In this document: in pieces, positions 1-6,833 of the stretch | How the letters are laid out: every line of letters starts with the position of its first letter | Numbering within the stretch: the first letter of the stretch is position 1 | NCBI GenBank assembly: GCA_965247055.1 | Contig: CBDFGE010000005.1 | Span: 496,001-560,000, forward strand | Length of the DNA: 64,000 nucleotides | Reading direction: 5' to 3' | Source: CBDFGE01 sp965247055 | Lineage (GTDB): Bacteria; Chloroflexota; Dehalococcoidia; Lucifugimonadales; JAGWBF01 | Notes under the pieces: generated by a model | The model's database searches: none | Told to the model about the DNA's origin: nothing | The model's input: only the letters and a program-made list of their open reading frames with translations | Program-made: the position numbers and the translations under genes

Positions 1-136
1 TCCGGGCAAGGTCGACGCGGCCGGGGCCTTTATCGAGAGGTCCGTCAGGAACAAACCCCGCATCCTGTTCGGCACGACTGTAGACCCCAGGCTGGACGAC
101 GAAGTACACCTTACCTTGATTGTGACCGGACTGTGA
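1..136 (+). CDS. ftsZ: FtsZ-family protein, C-terminal fragment (cut by window edge)
   Basis: An open frame runs in from the left edge (codons start at base 2) and stops with TGA at 134-136. The last ~44 residues end in ILFGTTVDPRLDDEV followed by LTLIVTGL. This is the end of the FtsZ/tubulin C-terminal domain (compare the usual FGA-hDPSLGDEhRVTVIATG). The protein stops right after that strand, so this paralogue has no long linker or FtsA/ZipA-binding tail. A second FtsZ-type gene follows on the same strand 147 bases later. FtsZ proteins polymerise with GTP to form the division ring; which paralogue is the main division protein cannot be seen here. Confidence 0.85.
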   Translation, partial: PGKVDAAGAFIERSVRNKPRILFGTTVDPRLDDEVHLTLIVTGL

Positions 137-210
137 AAGGGAGATGGGTAGTACTTTTGGTCTATCGGGAATTAGGACTTTAGCCCGATGTCAACCCAGA
201 AGGTGTCCAC

Positions 211-216
211 TACAAT
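211..216 (+). promoter_or_regulatory. possible -10 box upstream of second ftsZ
   Basis: TACAAT lies 67 bases before the start codon, but no convincing -35 box sits 16-18 bases upstream. The gene may instead be cotranscribed with the upstream ftsZ. Confidence 0.25.
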
Positions 217-282
217 ACTGATACGTAGCCGCAAAGGCGCCATCTAGAGGTGGCGGATACTCATAGGGAAAGGAGTGAGCCA

Positions 283-1374
283 ATGTCTAAGCGAGAAAAC
301 GGAGTAGCACACGTGGACGGGATTGGAGCCCGGGAGGCATTAGCGCAAACGTATCGTAGCGAGACCACGACCCAAGAGTCGTCGTGGGACCGGGCCCCGG
401 CTCGTATCAAGGTCATCGGCGTAGGCGGAGGCGGATGTAACTGTGTCCGGCGCATGCTGAGCCACCACGTGCCCGGGGTCCAGTACGTCATGGTCAACAC
501 CGACATCAAGTCTCTGGAGTCCGCTACCGATCTCACCGAAGTAGTGCAGATCGGGCAGAAATCGACCCACGGCTGGGGCGCGGGGGGTGATGCGAAGCTA
601 GGCGAGAAGGCCGCCGAGGAATCGGCCGCCCAACTTCGGGGCGCCCTCAAGAACGCCGAGTTGGTGTTCGTGACCTCCGGGATGGGTGGTGGCACCGGTA
701 CCGGGGCGGCCCCCTACGTGGCACACCTGGCCAAGGAGATGGGAGCCCTTGTGGTGGGTGTGGTCACCACCCCCTTCAGTTTCGAGGGGACTCGCCGGAT
801 CAGCGAGGCCATAGCCGGCGTCGGTAGGCTGCGCCCTTACGTCGACAACCTGATCGTCATCCACAACGACCGTCTCCTCCAGTATGTCAACCACGACGCC
901 GAGATGATAGAGGCCTTCAAGACCGCCGACGAGGTGGTGACTCAGGGCATCCTGAGCGTATCCGAGCTGATCAACGTGCCCGGCGAGATAAACGTGGACT
1001 TCGCCGACGTCCGCAGCATCATGCTCCATCCCGGTGGGGCTCTCATGGCCATGGGTCGCGGCAACGGCAAGATGGGGGCGCTGGAGGCCGCCGGACAGGC
1101 CATAGCCAACCCGCTGCTGAACCTGTCTATCAAAGGGGCAGAGGGCGTCCTCTTCTCGGTAAAGGGAGGAAGGGAGCTAACCCTGGGCGGCGTCAATGCC
1201 GCAGGTCAGCTGATCTCCAAGTCCGTCAAGAAGAACGCCGCCATCTACTTCGGCATGTCCATAGACGAGAACATGGAAGACACCGTAAAGCTCACCATGA
1301 TCGCCACCGGCCTGAGGGACAATATTAATCCGTCTCTGGGCAATCGGGTGCGTGGCTTCCTGTCCAGAAGCTAA
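283..1374 (+). CDS. ftsZ: FtsZ-type cell division GTPase (second tandem copy)
   Basis: A 363-residue FtsZ-family GTPase. The N-terminal nucleotide-binding domain shows KVIGVGGGGCNCV, NTDIKSLES and the tubulin signature GGGTGTG near residue 135. The T7 catalytic loop is present near residue 240 as NVDFADVRS, so GTP hydrolysis on polymerisation is plausible. The protein ends shortly after the C-terminal domain (VKLTMIATGL), without an acidic tail for FtsA or SepF. ATG 283 is chosen because AAAGGAG lies 7 bases upstream; an in-frame GTG at 250 lacks a ribosome site. It follows another ftsZ-type gene directly, so the genome carries at least two. The ~45-residue N-terminal extension before KVIGVGG is rich in polar residues. 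Confidence 0.93.
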   Translation: MSKRENGVAHVDGIGAREALAQTYRSETTTQESSWDRAPARIKVIGVGGGGCNCVRRMLSHHVPGVQYVMVNTDIKSLESATDLTEVVQIGQKSTHGWGAGGDAKLGEKAAEESAAQLRGALKNAELVFVTSGMGGGTGTGAAPYVAHLAKEMGALVVGVVTTPFSFEGTRRISEAIAGVGRLRPYVDNLIVIHNDRLLQYVNHDAEMIEAFKTADEVVTQGILSVSELINVPGEINVDFADVRSIMLHPGGALMAMGRGNGKMGALEAAGQAIANPLLNLSIKGAEGVLFSVKGGRELTLGGVNAAGQLISKSVKKNAAIYFGMSIDENMEDTVKLTMIATGLRDNINPSLGNRVRGFLSRS

Positions 1375-1405
1375 GACCCTCTTGGGGAACGAGGACGTTT
1401 GCGCA

Positions 1406-1440
1406 AGGGAGGCCGCCCACGATGGGCGGCCTCCCTCTGT
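1406..1440 (+). terminator. strong hairpin terminator after ftsZ
   Basis: A 14-bp perfect stem (AGGGAGGCCGCCCA and its complement) with a 3-base CGA loop is followed by CTGTTTGTG. It closes the ftsZ unit 31 bases after its stop codon. The T tract is short. Confidence 0.8.
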
Positions 1441-1493
1441 TTGTGCAGCCCCGGACCCATCTGGCCGTGGGCCTGAATGCCCACTGCTCCAGG

Positions 1494-1790
1494 CTACTTC
1501 AACTCTACCAGGATGACGTGGCCCTCCACGGTGCCCAGGTTCTCCGTGGCGTGCTCCACCGCGTCCATATACATCGCCTGGCCGGCCTTGAGCTCGATCT
1601 CCATGCTCTGCCCACCGGGTGACGTAAACTTGTATTTCCCGCCGGTTACGGCGCAGGCGACCAGGGCAGGATGGGAGTGCACCTCTGTTCTGTCGCCGGG
1701 TCTCATCCGGACATCCAGGACCCGTACACGGGCGTTTTCCTCCAAGACTTTGTAAACATGCGGTGCCGCCTTCACTGCATCTTCTGGCAT
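1494..1790 (-). CDS. small cupin-domain protein
   Basis: A 98-residue single-domain cupin. The first cupin motif is visible as GDRTEVHSHP, followed by VTGGKYKF and a second motif region (GQAMYMDAVEHATEN) with His. These are the usual metal-binding positions of the beta-barrel, though the first motif carries HSH rather than HxH with a following Glu. Proteins of this size act as dioxygenase-like enzymes, isomerases or metabolite sensors; the substrate cannot be read from the sequence. It is monocistronic on the minus strand, with its own strong promoter at 1846-1874. Confidence 0.8.
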   Translation of the reverse strand: MPEDAVKAAPHVYKVLEENARVRVLDVRMRPGDRTEVHSHPALVACAVTGGKYKFTSPGGQSMEIELKAGQAMYMDAVEHATENLGTVEGHVILVELK

Positions 1791-1845
1791 GTGGTTCTCC
1801 TTTCCACGTCATTCTTGGTGGCTGGGTGATACCCAGGCACATAAG

Positions 1846-1874
1846 AGTATAGTGGGAGGTCTTCGGACGGTCAA
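1846..1874 (-). promoter_or_regulatory. sigma-70 promoter for the cupin gene
   Basis: On the minus strand TTGACC, a 17-base spacer and TATACT precede the cupin ATG by about 55 bases. Confidence 0.75.
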
Positions 1875-1901
1875 CGCTTTCCCGCTGGGCGGTGGGGTTC
1901 C

Positions 1902-1930
1902 TTGACCCTCTTTCTGGCGCCGTTTACAAT
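1902..1930 (+). promoter_or_regulatory. sigma-70 promoter for mutM
   Basis: TTGACC, a 17-base spacer and TACAAT end 42 bases before the mutM start. It lies back-to-back with the cupin promoter. Confidence 0.75.
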
Positions 1931-1972
1931 CGTCGCAGCTCGCGGGTTGGGCATTAAGTGGAGGTGGGGGCG

Positions 1973-2800
1973 ATGCCCGAGCTTCCCGATGTGGAGGCGA
2001 TTCGCCGGTACCTGATGGCCCAAGGCCTGGCCGGCCGGTCCATCACGGGCGTCGAACTGCTGTGGCCCAAGGCGGTGCGAACGCCCTCCGTGGACGAGTT
2101 CAAGTCCGACGTCTCCGGCAGGCGGATCCTGGACGTACGCAGGAGGGCCAAGTACCTCATCTTCGGGCTTGGCGGGCGGTCCGGCAGATCGCTGGTCCTG
2201 CATCTGGGCATGACCGGCTCCCTGCTGGTCGAGCCGGCCGGGCGGGAGCGGCCCATCCATACCCGGAACGTGCTACTCTTGGAGAGGCGCGCGGAGCTGA
2301 GCTTCGTCGACCCGCGCAAGCTCGGGGCCATGTGGCTCGTGAAGGAGGAAGGGGAGGTGCTGGCCGGGCTCGGCCCGGAGCCGCTGGAGCCGGCCTTCAC
2401 CCTCGAGCTCTTCTCCAGCCGCGTGTCCAGGCGGGACGTCCCGGTGAAAGCCCTGTTGTGTGACCAGGCGATGGTCGCCGGCATCGGCAATATCTACGCC
2501 GACGAGGTGCTTTTCCTGGCTGGAGTCCATCCCCTGAAACGGGGCCGGGACATGTCCGGCGAGGAGGTGGAACGGCTTCACAGTGCCATCGTGAGTCGGC
2601 TCGCGGTGGCCACCGAACTGCTCGTGCCGTTGGTCCCTGGGGGAGGTCCGCCGACCGAAGGCCGGCAGGGGATCGGGCTGCTGCTGATGCCCCGGTCGGA
2701 GGGAAGCGCCTGCAGCCGGTGTGCCACACCTGTCGGGCGGGTTAGGGTACGTGGCCGGAGCAGCTATTTCTGCCCCCACTGCCAGGGGGTATCGGGGTAG
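1973..2800 (+). CDS. mutM: formamidopyrimidine-DNA glycosylase (Fpg/MutM)
   Basis: A 275-residue base-excision repair glycosylase/AP lyase that removes 8-oxoguanine and formamidopyrimidines from DNA. The start is fixed by chemistry: the protein must begin M-PELPDVE so that Pro2 becomes the catalytic N-terminus and Glu3 the acid. ATG 1973 gives exactly this, while GTG 1958 in the same frame would bury it. Other landmarks are RRRAKYLIF (catalytic-lysine region), LGMTGSL, the helix-two-turns-helix (DQAMVAGIGNIYADE) and a C-terminal zinc finger with two CxxC pairs (CSRC and CPHC). The length is normal for the family. It is a single gene with its own promoter. Confidence 0.96.
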   Translation: MPELPDVEAIRRYLMAQGLAGRSITGVELLWPKAVRTPSVDEFKSDVSGRRILDVRRRAKYLIFGLGGRSGRSLVLHLGMTGSLLVEPAGRERPIHTRNVLLLERRAELSFVDPRKLGAMWLVKEEGEVLAGLGPEPLEPAFTLELFSSRVSRRDVPVKALLCDQAMVAGIGNIYADEVLFLAGVHPLKRGRDMSGEEVERLHSAIVSRLAVATELLVPLVPGGGPPTEGRQGIGLLLMPRSEGSACSRCATPVGRVRVRGRSSYFCPHCQGVSG

Positions 2801-2827
2801 GAGCCCCACAGGGGGATAGCCCGGCGA

Positions 2828-3265
2828 TCAGGCTCCATCACCCTTTAGGTGCTTCGCTGCTTCCAGGGCCAGGTAGTAGCCGTAGACCCCAAAGCCGTAG
2901 ACCGATCCTTTGCATACCGGCTGGATGTTCGAGACGGTCCCGCGGGACGTCGGGTTGGAAACGTGTACCTCGATGACCGGAAACCGCACCTGGGAGATGG
3001 CGGAGCGCAGCGGCCCGGTGCCGGTGGTGTACCCACCGGGGTTGATTAGCGCTGCATCAACATCGCGGTCGTGGGCGTCATACAGGGCGTTCACCACCTC
3101 TCCCTCGACGTTGGAATGGAAGATCTCCACGTCCACACCCAGGCTGCCGGCGTAGCCCCGGATCTGCTCGCTAATCTGGTCGAGGGTGGATTTCCCGAAC
3201 AACTCGATCTGCGCCTTGCCGCGCATGTTCATCCCGGCACCGTGGATTACGAGGACTCTAGTCAT
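2828..3265 (-). CDS. AroQ-fold protein (type II dehydroquinase-like) with altered active site
   Basis: A 145-residue homologue of type II 3-dehydroquinate dehydratase. The fold signatures are clear: VLVIHGAGMNMRG at the N-terminus, SNVEGE, INPGGYTTGTGPLR and EVHVSN, ending in GFGVYGYYLALEA. However, the active-site loop that normally reads GPNLxxLGxREPxxYG here reads GAGMNMRGKAQIELFG. The catalytic Arg and Tyr are lost (Tyr replaced by Phe), and the His of the THTS motif is replaced. The His of EVH and the Asn of INPGG remain. It is therefore probably a paralogue with another substrate, or inactive, rather than a true AroQ. ATG 3265 has GGAGG upstream; the frame extends further without a better start. 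Confidence 0.75.
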   Translation of the reverse strand: MTRVLVIHGAGMNMRGKAQIELFGKSTLDQISEQIRGYAGSLGVDVEIFHSNVEGEVVNALYDAHDRDVDAALINPGGYTTGTGPLRSAISQVRFPVIEVHVSNPTSRGTVSNIQPVCKGSVYGFGVYGYYLALEAAKHLKGDGA

Positions 3266-3349
3266 GGCCCGCCTCCAACCTTGAATCGAACGCCGGCCCC
3301 CGGCCCACCGGCCCCTGCTGGGTCGCACCGAAGCCGGCGGTCCCAGCGT

Positions 3350-3355
3350 AGTATA
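3350..3355 (-). promoter_or_regulatory. extended -10 box for the AroQ-like gene
   Basis: TGG-TATACT on the minus strand, about 85 bases before the start codon. The -35 region is poor, which fits an extended -10 promoter. Confidence 0.45.
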
Positions 3356-3391
3356 CCATCCATCGCCGCCGGGGGCTGGGAAAGAGCGTCC

Positions 3392-3420
3392 ATGACCACT
3401 CCGCCGCCGTGTGCTATCAT
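3392..3420 (+). promoter_or_regulatory. promoter for the MOSC gene
   Basis: ATGACC, a 17-base spacer ending in TGC, then TATCAT (extended -10). It ends 29 bases before the chosen GTG start. Confidence 0.55.
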
Positions 3421-3449
3421 GTAGGCATCCGTTCCATGAGGTAGATGTA

Positions 3450-3935
3450 GTGACTGGCCGAGTGTATCAGATAAGCGTCAAGCCACAGGTCCCGGGCGAG
3501 CACGGGATCCCAAAGGTACGGGTAGACCGGGTGAAGGTTACCAACCGGGGCCTCGAAGGAGACTACAACAATCACAGGCAGGAGAAACGCGAGGGGGACC
3601 CGGACCAGGCAGTGCTTATCGAGCCGATAGAGACGATACGACAGCTGAGCTCCGAGGGCTGGCCGGTGGGCCCCGGCCATATCGGAGAGAACATAACCAC
3701 CGAAGGTTTGCCCTACGACAGCTTCGCACCGGGCAACAAGTACCGGATCGGTGAGGTCATAGTCCAGATATCCAAGGCGTGCCCGCCCTGCAGGTATCTC
3801 CATTCCCTGCCCTACGTGGGGGAGGAGAAGGGGCCAGAGTTCGTGAGAACGATGTCGGATAGAAGAGGATGGTACGCGAGGGTCCTACAAGAGGGGGAGA
3901 TCGGGCAGTCGGACCCCATCGAGATGCTGGAGTAA
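3450..3935 (+). CDS. MOSC-domain protein
   Basis: A 161-residue stand-alone MOSC (molybdenum cofactor sulfurase C-terminal) domain. The start region VTGRVYQISV and the motifs GLEGDYNNHR, GHIGENITTEGL and KACPPCRYL, which carries the conserved cysteine, are typical. MOSC proteins bind sulfur-carrying or molybdenum-cofactor species, and small ones often act on N-hydroxylated substrates or in cofactor sulfuration. GTG 3450 is preferred because GAGGT lies 7 bases upstream and the promoter ends at 3420; a GTG at 3411 lies inside the promoter. No molybdoenzyme gene is nearby. Confidence 0.85.
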   Translation: MTGRVYQISVKPQVPGEHGIPKVRVDRVKVTNRGLEGDYNNHRQEKREGDPDQAVLIEPIETIRQLSSEGWPVGPGHIGENITTEGLPYDSFAPGNKYRIGEVIVQISKACPPCRYLHSLPYVGEEKGPEFVRTMSDRRGWYARVLQEGEIGQSDPIEMLE

Positions 3936-3955
3936 CCCAGGGCAGCCCGGCCGCC

Positions 3956-5464
3956 CTAAGAGAGCAGGGCGTCCACGGCTGTCTCGAGGCGCTCCCGGGC
4001 ATCCGCCAGGCCGGTCTTATACGACGCAACGGCCTGCCGCTCTCGCAAGAGGTCCACTCGCCGCTCCTTGAGCAGCCCCTCCATCCGGGAAGGCGCCGGA
4101 CCTCCGTAGAGGGAGTGCCGCCCTACGACGGTCGACGGGTCGAGGGACGTGGCCAGGGCCCCCGGAAGGAGACCCACCGGCCGCCCCGTGTACAGGACCG
4201 CCGCCTCGTCCACCAGCTCGCCCGTTGTCTCAAGGGGCGGGATGGACCGCTCGAGGGAGAGCCGGACTACCGTCGCCGCGATCTCGTGGGCGGTGCGCCA
4301 GGCAAGGCTCCTCTCGCGGACCAGGGTGCCGGCCAGGGTGCTTGCCTGCGCCCAGTACCCCTCCGCCAGCTCCCTCATTCTTTCCAGCTTCCACCGGCAT
4401 TGAGGCAGGAGCAGCTTCATCCAGTCCAGGTACTTCAGGCTGTCCTCGAACCCCTTCCAGAGGGCCTCCATGAAATATAGCCGTTCGGCGATGGCGCCGC
4501 CGCTGGGGGTCTTCTCCACCATGAGAGCGGTGACCAGGGCGCTGGTCGAGAGGGCCGACGCTCCCTGCAGGTTCTCGATCAGCATGGGGTTCTTCTTCTG
4601 GGCCATGAGGGCGCTGGTGCCGCAGAAGCGGTCTGGGATCTCCAGCATCCGCACTTCCTGCCCCAGATAAAAGTAGAGGTCCTGCGCCCAACGGCTGAGG
4701 AACCCGCCCAGGATGGCCAGCACCGAGAGACACTCGAGGGCGTGATCGTTGTGCTGGATGGCATCGTAGGTGTTGTCCACCGGCCCCTGGAACCCCAAAA
4801 GCTCCGCTACCCTGTGCCGGTTGAGAGGGAAGTCGCAACCGGCCATGTTGCCGGTGCCCGCGGCGCTCCAGTTGACCCGGTGGAAGGCTTCCGATGCCCT
4901 TTCGAAGCTACGGCCCAGGGCGCCGTCCCAGGCCAGCAGCATGTGGGCGAGGGTGATGAGCTGTGCCTGCTGGCCGTGGGTGTACCCGGGCATGACGGTG
5001 TCGAGATGTACCTCCGACAGGTCCTGGAGGGTCTGGCGGAGACCGGTGAGGGCCTCCATGAGCCGGACCAGCATGTCCCTCTCTCTCATGCGCCAGGCCA
5101 CCTGGACCATCTCCCCCGAGGCTCGGCCCAGCTCTAGCTTGCCCCCAAGCTCCTCTCCGAAACGGCGGACCAGGTACACCTCGCCGGAGTGCATGCCTCC
5201 CTGTACCTCCAGGTAGGTCGCCTCCAACCCCCGGGAGTCCATCTCCCGAAGCGCGCGGAGCATCTGGGCCCCTTCGCCCCGGGGAACGAACCCCTCCTCT
5301 ATGAGCATGACCAGGTGTGCGATGTCCAGCGCGTGATAGGCGTAGGCAAGGGGAAGCTCTCGCTGGGATGAATGGTAGCCTATCTCCTCGTCCGCCACCG
5401 GCTCGGTGAGACGGGCGCCCGTCACCCGGTAGCCGCGATACTCCGTTGGGTCTGGTCTCAGCAT
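3956..5464 (-). CDS. argininosuccinate lyase/fumarase-superfamily lyase
   Basis: A 502-residue member of the ASL/fumarase/aspartase superfamily, which eliminates fumarate or similar leaving groups through a Ser-loop mechanism. The signature GTSALMAQKKNP (usual GSSxMPQKKNP) marks the catalytic serine loop. MPGYTHGQQAQ is the conserved C2 region and TGNMAGCDFPLNR precedes it. It resembles argininosuccinate lyase in layout, but no other arginine gene is present. The neighbouring divergent operon carries a PuuE-like deacetylase and an amidase, so a role on an adduct in ureide or amide catabolism is possible. ATG 5464 is preferred because GGGGGTGG lies just upstream; ATG 5485 has no ribosome site. 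Confidence 0.82.
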   Translation of the reverse strand: MLRPDPTEYRGYRVTGARLTEPVADEEIGYHSSQRELPLAYAYHALDIAHLVMLIEEGFVPRGEGAQMLRALREMDSRGLEATYLEVQGGMHSGEVYLVRRFGEELGGKLELGRASGEMVQVAWRMRERDMLVRLMEALTGLRQTLQDLSEVHLDTVMPGYTHGQQAQLITLAHMLLAWDGALGRSFERASEAFHRVNWSAAGTGNMAGCDFPLNRHRVAELLGFQGPVDNTYDAIQHNDHALECLSVLAILGGFLSRWAQDLYFYLGQEVRMLEIPDRFCGTSALMAQKKNPMLIENLQGASALSTSALVTALMVEKTPSGGAIAERLYFMEALWKGFEDSLKYLDWMKLLLPQCRWKLERMRELAEGYWAQASTLAGTLVRERSLAWRTAHEIAATVVRLSLERSIPPLETTGELVDEAAVLYTGRPVGLLPGALATSLDPSTVVGRHSLYGGPAPSRMEGLLKERRVDLLRERQAVASYKTGLADARERLETAVDALLS

Positions 5465-5593
5465 GATCCACCCCCTCGACAGCATTGCCCTAAGGCCGTT
5501 GGTCCGTTCAGGCTCCAGCCATTACAAATAGTAGCAGAAAAACCCGGCGCCAGGTCCCTGGAGGGTGCCGGTTCCTCAGCACCCCCGAGCATC

Positions 5594-5622
5594 GTGCTTC
5601 TGAGCAAAGCTTGGAGTATAAT
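5594..5622 (+). promoter_or_regulatory. promoter for the deacetylase-amidase operon
   Basis: A perfect TATAAT at 5617-5622 lies 31 bases before ATG 5654. The -35 at 17-base spacing (GTGCTT) is weak. Confidence 0.55.
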
Positions 5623-5653
5623 GTGGGGAATCCTTCTACAGGGAGCTGACCCC

Positions 5654-6553
5654 ATGGTCGAACGAGACTTCGTCGGATACGGGACGGACCTGCCCAGGGT
5701 CCGGTGGCCGAACGACGCCAGGATCGCCGTGTCGGTGGTGGTCAACTACGAGGAGGGTTCTGAATACTCTATCCTGGACGGCGACGCCCACCGCGAGACC
5801 AACGGGGAGGTTGCCTCGCCGATGCCCCTGGATTCAAGGGACCTGCTCAACGAGTCGATGTTCGAGTACGGGAGCCGGGTCGGGGTGTGGCGCCTGCTTC
5901 GCATACTGGAAAAGTACGGCGTCAAGGCCACCTTCTTCTGCTGCGCCCTGGCCGTGGAGCGCAACCCAAAGGTAGGCAAAGAGATCGTCCGGCGAGGCCA
6001 CGAGGTCTGCGGCCACGGGTACCGCTGGGAGGAGTACTACGCCTTTGACCGGGAGGAGGAGCGGAGGGCGATCCAAAGGGCCGTGGATTCGCTGGAAGCG
6101 ACGTCCGGAGAGCGCCCGGTAAGCTGGTTCACCAGGTACGGGATAAGCGTCAATACCAGGGAGCTCCTGCACGACATCGGCGGCTTCGTCTACGACAGCA
6201 ACTCGGTCAACGACGACCTTCCTTACTACACGCGGGTGCAAGCCGACCCGTGGCTGGTTGTGCCCTACAGTATCGAGGTGAACGACGCCCGGTTCTGGAG
6301 GGGCGGCCTGGTGAGCACGGAGGACTTTTACAACTACATGAAGGACTCCTTCGACTGCCTCTACGAGGAGGGTGCCGAAGTCCCCAGAATGATGTCCGTC
6401 GGCCTCCATTGCCGCATCGCGGGCCGGCCCCCCAGATCCAGGGCCCTGGAGAAGTTCCTCCAGTACGCGATGGGCCACCCCAACGTGTGGTTCGCGCGCC
6501 GTGTAGACATCGCCCGCTGGTGGCTGGAGCATTACCCGCCTGGAGCGGGATGA
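5654..6553 (+). CDS. polysaccharide deacetylase family protein (PuuE-like)
   Basis: A 299-residue NodB-fold hydrolase of the group that includes the metal-independent allantoinase PuuE and cyclic-imide deacetylases. Visible features are AVSVVVNYEEGSE near the N-terminus, KYGVKATFFCC, RGHEVCGHGY and MSVGLHCRIAGRPPR, with the conserved His of the last motif. PuuE proteins are about 300-310 residues, matching this length. ATG 5654 has AGGGAG upstream and follows a TATAAT promoter. The next gene starts ~44 bases downstream and encodes the small partner of an amidase, so hydrolysis of a cyclic amide or ureide followed by amide cleavage is a reasonable operon role. The substrate is unproven. Confidence 0.8.
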   Translation: MVERDFVGYGTDLPRVRWPNDARIAVSVVVNYEEGSEYSILDGDAHRETNGEVASPMPLDSRDLLNESMFEYGSRVGVWRLLRILEKYGVKATFFCCALAVERNPKVGKEIVRRGHEVCGHGYRWEEYYAFDREEERRAIQRAVDSLEATSGERPVSWFTRYGISVNTRELLHDIGGFVYDSNSVNDDLPYYTRVQADPWLVVPYSIEVNDARFWRGGLVSTEDFYNYMKDSFDCLYEEGAEVPRMMSVGLHCRIAGRPPRSRALEKFLQYAMGHPNVWFARRVDIARWWLEHYPPGAG

Positions 6554-6597
6554 TCCGGCGGGGGTCCAGTGAGCACGTGGTGGTAAAGGAGAATACA

Positions 6598-6810
6598 TTG
6601 GCAGACATGTCAGTGCCGGCAGAGCTACCCTCGGACCTCTCCCAGGAGGACGTGCGGCGGCTCGCCCGGGGGCTTGGGCTCGCCATTCCGGAGGAGAACC
6701 TGGCGGAGGTGACCTACAGGTACACCGCGCTCCTCGCGGAGCTAAACAAGCTGAAAGAGACAGACCTGGCCGGTGTAGACCCTTCGCCCGTCTTCTCCGC
6801 CGAGTCTTGA
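6598..6810 (+). CDS. GatC/AtzG-like small amidase subunit
   Basis: A 70-residue helical protein: LSQEDVRRLARGLGLAIPEE, then an amphipathic helix and the ending DPSPVFSAES. This matches the GatC/AtzG (DUF4089) class, which wraps around an amidase and stabilises it. The amidase gene follows 23 bases later. The start is set by AAAGGAG at 6585-6591, six bases before TTG 6598; an ATG at 6550 overlaps the previous stop but lacks a ribosome site. Since gatA and gatB partners are not adjacent, the AtzG-like role with a metabolic amidase is favoured over tRNA amidation, but the family assignment is not certain. Confidence 0.72.
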   Translation: MADMSVPAELPSDLSQEDVRRLARGLGLAIPEENLAEVTYRYTALLAELNKLKETDLAGVDPSPVFSAES

Positions 6811-6833
6811 TACCAGGAGGGAGGTAGCCCGCG

